From NCBI RefSeq assembly GCF_021560175.1, contig NZ_CP091110.1:4280501-4344500 (forward strand): DNA of 64,000 nt. Direction: 5' to 3'. This document shows positions 36,329-43,719 of this stretch, one piece after another. The notes under the pieces are model-generated. The model had not been told where the DNA came from. It did no database searches and saw nothing but the letters and a program-made list of their open reading frames with translations. Within the stretch, counting starts at the first letter, position 1; each line of letters starts with the position of its first letter. The DNA is from Neobacillus drentensis (lineage in GTDB: Bacteria > Bacillota > Bacilli > Bacillales > Cytobacillaceae). Made by a program: the position numbers and the translations under genes.

Positions 36329-39070
36329 ATGTCTGAACAATACAAATCAAGAGAGGAGCGCAGAAAGCAACTCCAATCCAAAGGCAAGAAAAGTAAACAA
36401 AAAAAACCACGCGGACTAGTTAAGAAGATTTTTTTAAGTCTTGTTGTCCTCGGAATAATTGGATTACTTGCCGGAGTGGGGACTTTCGCTTACTTCGTTA
36501 AGGATGCTCCTAAACTTGATCCGAAATTATTAAAAGATCCTATCCCTTCAAAAATTTTAGATAAAAATGATAAATTGATTACTGAAGTAGGTGCTGTAAA
36601 TCGAGAATATGTAAATTATAAAGACATTCCTAAAATACTTGAAGATGCTGTGTTAGCGACAGAAGACTATCGTTTCTATAAGCACCATGGAATTGATCCA
36701 ATTCGTCTCGGCGGCGCCGTTTTAGCCAACTTCCAGCATGGATTTGGTGCAGAAGGCGGAAGCACCATCACACAACAAGTAGTTAAAAATGCTTTCTTAA
36801 CTCAAGAAAAGACGTTAAAAAGGAAGGTTCAAGAAGCATGGCTTGCCTATCAGCTTGAGCAGCAATATACAAAACACCAGATCTTTGAGATGTATGTAAA
36901 TAAAGTGTATGTATCCGAAAACAGCCATGGTCTTGCTACTGCTGCCGAAATCTATTATGGCAAGGAATTAAAGGACCTTACTTTGGCCGAGGCTGCTCAA
37001 ATTGCCGGGATGCCACAAAGTCCTAATACCTATAATCCGTTTAATCATTCCGATTTTGCAGAAAAAAGACGTAATATCGTTCTATCATTAATGTATAAGC
37101 ATGGATATATATCAAAGCAGCAAATGGAAGAAGCTGAAAAGGTTTCTGTAGCAAAAGACGTGCTGCCACCTGAAAAACGTAAAGTTAATGATAATAATAC
37201 TTATGACTCATTTGTGGATGCTGTCATTGATGAGGTTAAGGATACAACAGATTTTGATATTTTTACAGACGGTTTAACAATCTATACTACTCTTGATAAA
37301 GATGCGCAATTACATGTTAATGAAATCCTAAATACAAAGGATTCCGATATCATCCCTTACCCTGATGATAAACTTCAAGCTGGTATTGTGCTTCTTGATA
37401 CAAAGACAGGAGAAATTCGGGCAATTGGGGGCGGAAGAAACCAACAAGTCCAACGCGGCTTTAATTATGCAATCGATACGAGACGCCAGCCTGGATCTAC
37501 AATTAAACCCGTACTAGATTACGGCCCTGCAATTGAATATCTAAACTGGGGCACCTATGAAATGATTAACGATAAGCCGATTACTTATTCATCTGGTAAG
37601 AAATTTGGCAACTGGGATCAGAAGTATAAGGGTCCAATGACGATAAGAACGGCCCTGCAATTATCACGTAACAGTCCCGCTGTTCAAGCACTACAGCAAG
37701 TCGGGCTTGATAAAGCAAAAGACTTTGCCGTTAATCTTGGTATTCCTTTAAAAGAAATTTACGAATCCTATGCCATCGGCGGCTTTGAAACTGGGGTTTC
37801 CCCACTTCAAATGGCCGGAGCCTATGCTGCTTTCGGAAATAGTGGATTCTACACTAAACCACATTCAGTTAAGAAAATTAAGCTGCGAGACGGCACCATG
37901 ATCGACACAGCCCCTAAACCAAAAGTAGTAATGAAGGATTCGACGGCCTTTATGGTTACCGATATGTTGAAGAGTGTACTGATTTCTCCTGGAACAGGTA
38001 CACGGGCCAAAGTGCCAGGGCTTCCAATAGCAGGAAAGACAGGAACTACAAACTATACAGATCAAGAAATGGCTGAATGGAATATAAATAGCAGTTCTGT
38101 TCCAGATGCTTGGTTTACCGGCTATACGACCAATTATACAGCATCTATTTGGACAGGATATGAAAGCCGGAAAACTCCAATTACAGCTGAAGGCAGCAAT
38201 CAAAGAATTGCTCAGCTGCTATTTAAGAATATAATGGCATATGTATCTAAGGACATTGACACTCCAGATTTTAAAATGCCGAATAGTGTCCAAAAGGTTC
38301 GAATTGAAAAAGGCACCATGCCTCCTGTATTGGCTAGTCAATATACACCTAGTAGTCAGGTATCAATTGAATACGCTGTTAAAGGGCATGCACCTAAAAG
38401 AGTATCTGAAAAATACAACAAACTTTCAGCACCTGTAAATGTTGTTGCTAAATATGATAATACAAGTGGAAATGTTGTCGTTTCATGGGATTATAACAAT
38501 GCTGCTAACAAAGATATTCAATTTGATGTCACGGTTGACGGTACCCATTCGAATCATTCTGTTCAGTCTGGCAATAGCTTAACCTTTAAGGCTAACCCTG
38601 GAGAAAACTATACTATATCCATCTTTGCCTTTAGTGGATCTAATAAGAGTGATGTTGTTCATACTTCAATTGATATACCGCAAAATGAAGGACAGACTGA
38701 CCAAGGAACGGGAACTACTCCCGGGACTGGTACTGAGAACAACAATGGTACTGGAAATGGAACTGGTACTGAAAACGGTAATGGGAACGGTAATGGGACT
38801 AATACCGAAAATGGCAATGGGACCGGAAATGGGACTGGTACTGAAAACGGTAATGGAACTGGAAACGGGAGTAATACTGGGAATACTGGAAATACCGGGA
38901 ATACTGGAAATACCGGGAATACTGGAAATACCGGGAATACCGGGAATACCGGGAATACCGGAAATACCGGGAATAGTAATCAAGGAGGTACTACTCCTCC
39001 TGTTACAACCCCTGTAACTCCTCCTACGAATCAAAGTACAGGAAATCGTGGGGGAACGAATAGCCAGTAA
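36329..39070 (+). CDS. ponA: Class A penicillin-binding protein 1
   Basis: A 913-residue bifunctional peptidoglycan synthase. A short basic cytoplasmic tail and one TM helix (about 33-55) come first. The glycosyltransferase-51 domain has the catalytic EDYRFYKHHG and GGSTITQQVVKN. The transpeptidase has SxxK in RQPGSTIKP, SRN in LSRNSPAVQ and KTG in AGKTGTTN. An Fn3-like domain follows at about 695-780. The last 130 residues are a low-complexity Gly/Asn/Thr tail with GTENGNG and then TGNTGN repeats. It acts in the division septum and lateral wall. Confidence 0.97.
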   Translation: MSEQYKSREERRKQLQSKGKKSKQKKPRGLVKKIFLSLVVLGIIGLLAGVGTFAYFVKDAPKLDPKLLKDPIPSKILDKNDKLITEVGAVNREYVNYKDIPKILEDAVLATEDYRFYKHHGIDPIRLGGAVLANFQHGFGAEGGSTITQQVVKNAFLTQEKTLKRKVQEAWLAYQLEQQYTKHQIFEMYVNKVYVSENSHGLATAAEIYYGKELKDLTLAEAAQIAGMPQSPNTYNPFNHSDFAEKRRNIVLSLMYKHGYISKQQMEEAEKVSVAKDVLPPEKRKVNDNNTYDSFVDAVIDEVKDTTDFDIFTDGLTIYTTLDKDAQLHVNEILNTKDSDIIPYPDDKLQAGIVLLDTKTGEIRAIGGGRNQQVQRGFNYAIDTRRQPGSTIKPVLDYGPAIEYLNWGTYEMINDKPITYSSGKKFGNWDQKYKGPMTIRTALQLSRNSPAVQALQQVGLDKAKDFAVNLGIPLKEIYESYAIGGFETGVSPLQMAGAYAAFGNSGFYTKPHSVKKIKLRDGTMIDTAPKPKVVMKDSTAFMVTDMLKSVLISPGTGTRAKVPGLPIAGKTGTTNYTDQEMAEWNINSSSVPDAWFTGYTTNYTASIWTGYESRKTPITAEGSNQRIAQLLFKNIMAYVSKDIDTPDFKMPNSVQKVRIEKGTMPPVLASQYTPSSQVSIEYAVKGHAPKRVSEKYNKLSAPVNVVAKYDNTSGNVVVSWDYNNAANKDIQFDVTVDGTHSNHSVQSGNSLTFKANPGENYTISIFAFSGSNKSDVVHTSIDIPQNEGQTDQGTGTTPGTGTENNNGTGNGTGTENGNGNGNGTNTENGNGTGNGTGTENGNGTGNGSNTGNTGNTGNTGNTGNTGNTGNTGNTGNTGNTGNSNQGGTTPPVTTPVTPPTNQSTGNRGGTNSQ
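38740..38974 (+). repeat. Tandem repeats in the ponA 3' end
   Basis: Nine-base units of the form AATACTGGA/AATACCGGG are repeated at least ten times (about 38875-38974), after less regular GGTACTGAAAACGG-type repeats from 38740. They encode TGN and NGTGTE repeats. Length is likely to vary among strains through slippage. Confidence 0.85.
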
Positions 39071-39071
39071 G

Positions 39072-39112
39072 TTAAAAAAATCGTCTAGGTTACAGACCTA
39101 GACGATTTTTTT
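39072..39112. terminator. Bidirectional terminator between ponA and ypoC
   Basis: ATCGTCTAGGT-tacag-ACCTAGACGAT with an A run before and TTTTTTT after it: a perfect 11-bp stem. Confidence 0.92.
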
Positions 39113-39447
39113 ATAATATTGCTCTTTACAAATTGTTTTTCCTGCTCAAGCATTAATTCAGAAAGCTGTCGATACGAATGGTATAAACCGGGTCTGGAAT
39201 TAATAAAATTGATCCTTTCTTCTAGATTAACCGGCTTAAATAAAAACTGGTCAAATCTAATTTCATTACTTGATAGAAAGGTTTCATGATTTGTTAGAAA
39301 TAAAAATTGCAGGAAAAGGTTGATTCCCTTTTCCATCCATTCTTGTGTATTTTTTTGATCACGAACACGAAATAATGGGGAAAGTTGGCTTTGAATGAGC
39401 TCCCACTCAGCCAGTATTGCTGCTGCTGTTTCTTGACGACTATTCAT
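39085..39447 (-). CDS. ypoC: YpoC family protein
   Basis: A 120-residue helical protein (AAAILAEWELIQSQLSPLFR ... LNLFLQFLFLTN-like segment). It overlaps nth by four bases, as ypoC does in B. subtilis. Function unknown. Its stop lies within the shared terminator. Confidence 0.82.
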   Translation of the reverse strand: MNSRQETAAAILAEWELIQSQLSPLFRVRDQKNTQEWMEKGINLFLQFLFLTNHETFLSSNEIRFDQFLFKPVNLEERINFINSRPGLYHSYRQLSELMLEQEKQFVKSNIIKKSSRSVT

Positions 39448-40100
39448 ACACCAGCCTTCCCTTTCATTCTCTTTTTACCTTCGCGACATAGCTCTAATAA
39501 TGGACAGCTTGGACATTGTGGATTTTGTGCCTTGCAATGATAACGTCCAAAAAAGATTAATCGATGGTGTGTTAGGGACCATTCTTCCTTTGGAACCTTC
39601 TTCATTAACGTTTTCTCCACTTCGAGTACGGAATCCTTCCAACGGCAAATCCCAAGGCGTTTACTAACCCTTTCCACATGAGTATCTACTGCAATAGCTG
39701 GTATATTAAAAGCTACGGAAACGACAACATTGGCCGTTTTTCTGCCAACCCCCGCCAGTTTAGTCAACTCATCTCGATCTGTTGGAAGAATACCGTTATA
39801 TTCATCTAATAACATTCGGCATAAACTCTGAATATTTTTTGCTTTATTACGATATAGGCCAATGGAGCGAATATCGTTTTGAAGTTCTTCGAGTGATACA
39901 TTTAAGTAATCTTCTGGGGTTTTATATTTTTCAAATAATTGTTTAGTTACTTTATTTACAAGGGCATCCGTACATTGTGCTGACAATGAAACAGCAATAA
40001 CCAGTTCAAATGGATTAGAGTGGTTCAACTCACAATGGGCATCTGGAAACAGATTCCCTATTTCATCTAAGCAATAACGGATTTGAGTATTATTCAGCAT
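39444..40100 (-). CDS. nth: Endonuclease III
   Basis: A 218-residue DNA glycosylase/AP lyase for oxidised pyrimidines. The helix-hairpin-helix is LTKLAGVGRKTANVV (with the catalytic lysine), and the catalytic aspartate is in VDTHVERVSKRLG. The C-terminal 4Fe-4S cluster has CKAQNPQCPSCPLLELC. The ATG at 40100 follows GGTGA and matches the family length. Confidence 0.96.
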   Translation of the reverse strand: MLNNTQIRYCLDEIGNLFPDAHCELNHSNPFELVIAVSLSAQCTDALVNKVTKQLFEKYKTPEDYLNVSLEELQNDIRSIGLYRNKAKNIQSLCRMLLDEYNGILPTDRDELTKLAGVGRKTANVVVSVAFNIPAIAVDTHVERVSKRLGICRWKDSVLEVEKTLMKKVPKEEWSLTHHRLIFFGRYHCKAQNPQCPSCPLLELCREGKKRMKGKAGV

Positions 40101-40166
40101 TAATCTCACCTGCTACTTATATAAAATGAAAGAAAACGAGAGCAGTTTCCCTCGTTCAATGGACTA

Positions 40167-40868
40167 TTATTTTTGTTCTAACCAATTATAAAAAGGGACT
40201 GAAGGCTGATGGGCCTCTTTGTTAGTTTGTATCTTTTCCGTTTGTTTTTGCCGAAACTTACGACCATGATTTTTAGCCTGTTCAATGGTTTTAATCCCAT
40301 TTTTCTTCCATTCAAAAAGGATTCGATCGATATAACGGAAGTTTAATTTTCCTGACATCACTGCCTCACGGAGCGCAGCTTTTATAATAATTGGGTCATG
40401 GTGATCATCATCCATCCACATCCCAAGCGATTCACACTCAAATGGAGAAAGAGGGCGGCCAAATTCTTTTTCGAAACAAGTATATACGTCAGTTTCTTCC
40501 GTTTTCTGTTCAGCTTGTCTTGTTACCTGGTTATTTAACAAAAACTGATCCACTAGTTTTTCCCACAATGGCTTTACAGAATATTTTTCAAAGCGGATGC
40601 CTTCATTACTATATTGATCAATTATTTCAATAAAGCCTCTTTGTATCAGCCTTCTTAGCATGTCATTACACTCAGCAATGGATACTGTCATTAAACCTGA
40701 TAGCTCTTCTGGAGTAGGAAATTCATTTCCTTTTTCAATAAAAGTAATAATATTTAATAAAAGAACAAGTTCCGTCTCATTTAAGTTCAGATTTCGATAT
40801 TCTGAAAACAGCAATGTAGGAATGGTAATATTCCCTTGCTGCATCCAAGCTACTATATTTGATTTCAT
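40167..40868 (-). CDS. dnaD: DNA replication initiation protein DnaD
   Basis: A 233-residue primosome component. The N-terminal winged helix covers about 1-100 (VAWMQQGNITIPTLLFSEY ... EELSGLMTVSIAECNDMLRRL). The DnaD C-terminal domain (about 128-200) has FEKEFGRPLSPFECESLGMW and YIDRILFEWKKNGI. It remodels DnaA-bound origin DNA and recruits DnaB/DnaI. Upstream TATACT with a TG extension may be its own promoter, as asnS is not in front of it. Confidence 0.94.
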   Translation of the reverse strand: MKSNIVAWMQQGNITIPTLLFSEYRNLNLNETELVLLLNIITFIEKGNEFPTPEELSGLMTVSIAECNDMLRRLIQRGFIEIIDQYSNEGIRFEKYSVKPLWEKLVDQFLLNNQVTRQAEQKTEETDVYTCFEKEFGRPLSPFECESLGMWMDDDHHDPIIIKAALREAVMSGKLNFRYIDRILFEWKKNGIKTIEQAKNHGRKFRQKQTEKIQTNKEAHQPSVPFYNWLEQK

Positions 40869-40948
40869 GTTTCTACACCTCTTGATTAGTATAACATGAA
40901 CCCACTTTTCGAGTAAGAGTATTAGGAAACCAACTTTGGAAAGAAAAA

Positions 40949-40977
40949 CAAAAAGCCTGCAAATTGCAGACTTTTTA
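40949..40977 (-). terminator. Terminator after aspB
   Basis: On the minus strand, AAAAAGTCTGCAA and TTGCAGGCTTTTT form a stem ending in a T run. Confidence 0.85.
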
Positions 40978-40992
40978 AATCACAATAATGAT

Positions 40993-42186
40993 TTAGCTTT
41001 TAACCTTTGCTTTAACGAATTGATCCATTCGTTCCACAGCTTTTTCTAATAGTTCAAGTGATGTTGCATAGGATAGGCGGATATTATCTGGAGTTCCAAA
41101 ACCTGAACCTGGAATGACTGCAACTTTAGCTTCAACGAGCAGGGCTTCAACGAAGTCATCAACGCTACTAAAGCCTGTCATCTCTGCTGCATTCTTTACA
41201 TTTGGGTAAAGGTAAAAAGCACCCTGTGGCTTCACACAGGTAAATCCAGGGATTGCAACTAATTTATCATAGACAATCTCTAATCTATTCTCAAATGCCT
41301 GTCTCATTTCTTCTACGGGTTCCTGTGTACCATTGTAAGCTGCTATTGCTGCGTATTGGGCAGTTGTAGTCGGATTGGATGTACTATGACTGGCAAGATT
41401 GGTCATGGCCTCAACGATTTGTTTATTACCTGCAGCATAGCCAATTCTCCAGCCAGTCATTGAATGGGATTTGGATACCCCATTGATGACAATGGTTTGC
41501 TCCTTCAATTCAGGTGAAAGCTGAGCAATTGAAACATGTTTCGCACCGAAGTAGACAAGCTTCTCATAAATTTCATCAGAAACAATCAAAATATCTTTTG
41601 ACAAACAAATTTTCCCTAATTCTAAAAGTTCTTGTTCAGTGTATAAAACCCCTGTCGGATTGCTTGGTGAATTGATAATCACGGCTTTTGTTTTATCCGA
41701 AATCGCTTCTTTTAATTGCTGAGGTGTAATCTTAAAATGATTTTGTTCAAGTCCTTCCACATAAACAGGCACACCACCTGCTAACTTTACTTGTTCAGGA
41801 TAGCTAACCCAATAAGGTGTTGGAATGATTACTTCATCACCATCGTTTAGAATAACTTGGAATAATGTATATAAAACGTGCTTTGCCCCATTACCTACAA
41901 TCACTTCATTAGGTTTGTAGCTTAATCCTTGGTCAGCCTCAAACTTATTAATAATTGCTTTTTTTAAGGCAGGCAGACCCGCAGAAGGAGTATATTTTGT
42001 ATGTCCCTCGTTCATAGATTTTACAGCGGCATCTAATATGTGCTGGGGTGTATTAAAGTCAGGTTCCCCTGCCCCTAATCCAATAACATCTTCCCCTTTT
42101 TCTTTCAATTCCTTTGCTTTTGCAGTAATAGCTAACGTAGTAGATGGCGTAAGTGCCATTACCCGATTTGCAAGTTTAATTGCCAT
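40993..42186 (-). CDS. aspB: Aspartate aminotransferase
   Basis: A 397-residue class I aminotransferase of the AspB/AAT-1b type. Visible are GAGEPDFNTP, SPSNPTGVLY, the PLP-binding lysine in NGVSKSHSMTGWRIGY and the C-terminal arginine motif NIRLSYATS. It interconverts aspartate/2-oxoglutarate and oxaloacetate/glutamate. It follows ypmB by 25 bases. Confidence 0.95.
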   Translation of the reverse strand: MAIKLANRVMALTPSTTLAITAKAKELKEKGEDVIGLGAGEPDFNTPQHILDAAVKSMNEGHTKYTPSAGLPALKKAIINKFEADQGLSYKPNEVIVGNGAKHVLYTLFQVILNDGDEVIIPTPYWVSYPEQVKLAGGVPVYVEGLEQNHFKITPQQLKEAISDKTKAVIINSPSNPTGVLYTEQELLELGKICLSKDILIVSDEIYEKLVYFGAKHVSIAQLSPELKEQTIVINGVSKSHSMTGWRIGYAAGNKQIVEAMTNLASHSTSNPTTTAQYAAIAAYNGTQEPVEEMRQAFENRLEIVYDKLVAIPGFTCVKPQGAFYLYPNVKNAAEMTGFSSVDDFVEALLVEAKVAVIPGSGFGTPDNIRLSYATSLELLEKAVERMDQFVKAKVKS

Positions 42187-42211
42187 AACTCTTTCCTCCG
42201 ATCTCCACTAG

Positions 42212-42688
42212 CTATAGATTTTCAATTTTTTTTAGCCATTCACCAGTTTCAAAGTGAACATAGTAATAATTTATTAAATTATTTTCAGAACGGTAGTAAA
42301 TTTCCCATAATGGAATATTTTTTTCCATACCAAGCCGTACTGAAATAATCTTCTTAGGTTGTTTTTCCTGCAATAATTTTTGAATTGCTTCTTCTTTAGT
42401 GATTCCATCTTTCGCTTTTTTAATAATAACCTTTTTACTCTTTTCAGGAATCCAAACGATTACTTTACTGCCCTTTTTATTTTTCCCTTCAATCACATTA
42501 ACTGTCTCAATGCCATTGTATATATGAAAGTCATCCACTTCACTCAACTGCACCTTATCTTTGGCAAGTGAAACAGCCTTTTTTTCAGCCGCTTTAACCG
42601 GTTGTACGGAAGAAAAATAGACTTTTAAAAACAATCCGATGATGACAATTAATACAATTACGGGAATGAGAATCCACTTTTTCATCAT
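42212..42688 (-). CDS. ypmB: YpmB, membrane-anchored protein
   Basis: A 158-residue protein with an N-terminal TM helix (ILIPVIVLIVIIGLFLKVY) and an extracytoplasmic region of two cystatin/PepSY-like parts (KKAVSLAKDKVQL and ITKEEAIQKLLQEKQPKKIISV). In the same place as B. subtilis ypmB. Function unknown. Confidence 0.88.
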   Translation of the reverse strand: MMKKWILIPVIVLIVIIGLFLKVYFSSVQPVKAAEKKAVSLAKDKVQLSEVDDFHIYNGIETVNVIEGKNKKGSKVIVWIPEKSKKVIIKKAKDGITKEEAIQKLLQEKQPKKIISVRLGMEKNIPLWEIYYRSENNLINYYYVHFETGEWLKKIENL

Positions 42689-42739
42689 TCTTTCTCACTT
42701 CTTTTATGTACTTTGTATAGGTAAACCTCTTAATCAAGA

Positions 42740-42762
42740 TTCTTTCTAAATTATTATAACAG
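42740..42762 (-). promoter_or_regulatory. Extended -10 promoter upstream of ypmB-aspB
   Basis: On the minus strand, TGTTATAAT is a TGn-extended -10 about 60 bases before the ypmB start. No clear -35 at 17 bases. Confidence 0.5.
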
Positions 42763-42816
42763 GATAAATCAAGATGTGTTATCAATCTTCATCAAATTAG
42801 ACAATTTTTTCAGTTT

Positions 42817-43671
42817 TCAATAAAAATATTCCTCATCCTTTAGTGGAATGGTAATAATCTCGTAATTTGATTCTGTAAATTTGATGGTGACAGTCCCATG
42901 TTTTTTTGTGAAATATACTTCAGACCAAATGCCTTGCAGGTCACGCAATAAATCTTGATCCAACTGATTTTCCTCTGCTCCAACAAGGATGGATATTTGT
43001 GGATTTAGAGATTGGATTAGCTGATCAGATAAGGAGTCCTCTGTAAGTCTATAAGGTATTTTAAAGACATGAACATCCTCTAAATGCTTCGCTAGAAATT
43101 TTTGTTCTGCCCGTTGACTAAAGGAAGTCATTAAAAATAAGTTATGTTTAAAAAAACGCAGCATCAAATCCAACCCTTCATGTTGTTCATTTCCTAGGAA
43201 TTGAACATCAGCAAACATGTCAGGAAGGATTTCTTTCTTTGTACCTTCTTCCCAAACGGTAACAGGGATTTGATTGGACTTTTCTCTGGTTAAAAATGAA
43301 GAAACTTCAGGTGTGGTGACAATTTCTTTAATTTTATATTTGTTAATTAACTTATCGATTTTCTCTTTCGACGCCTTTTCACTATTATTCGTTAGAATTA
43401 ATGTAGATAGCTTCTTAACATTATAAAGTGAAAGCCATCCTTCTAATTCAGAAATTTCCCCTTGTCCCCCGATATTTATTAAAATGTTTTCGTCATTTGG
43501 GCCTTGCACAAGCGTTGCTTCACCAGTAGCCAGGCCTAAAAAGGTGACTGCTGCTTGATGTTCCGTTAATTTGACATCAATTTTTTCAACCTCGGCAGGC
43601 AGAGAAGTTTCTGCCTTCACTGTCATGCTGCTTGGAATCAATAAAGCCAAAATCATAAGCAATATTCTCAT
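42817..43671 (-). CDS. Secreted metallo-beta-lactamase-like pseudoenzyme
   Basis: A 284-residue protein with a signal peptide (MRILLMILALLIPSSMTVKA). It resembles the beta-lactamase-like domain of ComEC-type proteins: LATGEATLVQGPNDENILINIGG at about 47-69. But the metal motif after LILT reads NNSEKAS at about 95-101, where HxxxDH-type ligands should be. Catalysis is therefore unlikely. It lies six bases after dinG, in the place where B. subtilis has ypmA. The ATG at 43671 follows GGGAGG. Function unknown; a binding or regulatory role is possible. Confidence 0.7.
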   Translation of the reverse strand: MRILLMILALLIPSSMTVKAETSLPAEVEKIDVKLTEHQAAVTFLGLATGEATLVQGPNDENILINIGGQGEISELEGWLSLYNVKKLSTLILTNNSEKASKEKIDKLINKYKIKEIVTTPEVSSFLTREKSNQIPVTVWEEGTKKEILPDMFADVQFLGNEQHEGLDLMLRFFKHNLFLMTSFSQRAEQKFLAKHLEDVHVFKIPYRLTEDSLSDQLIQSLNPQISILVGAEENQLDQDLLRDLQGIWSEVYFTKKHGTVTIKFTESNYEIITIPLKDEEYFY

Positions 43672-43719
43672 ACACATTCCTCCCAGATAATTATAGGATG
43701 TGTTATTTTCCAAATTTTA

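Noticed and set aside
38875..38974. CRISPR-like array
   Set aside because: The units are nine bases, contiguous and in frame inside ponA, without unique spacers.
38625..39034. Long frames on both strands in the ponA repeat region (Ile-Pro-Gly and Glu-Ile-Pro repeats)
   Set aside because: They are by-products of the nine-base tandem repeat being open in several phases.
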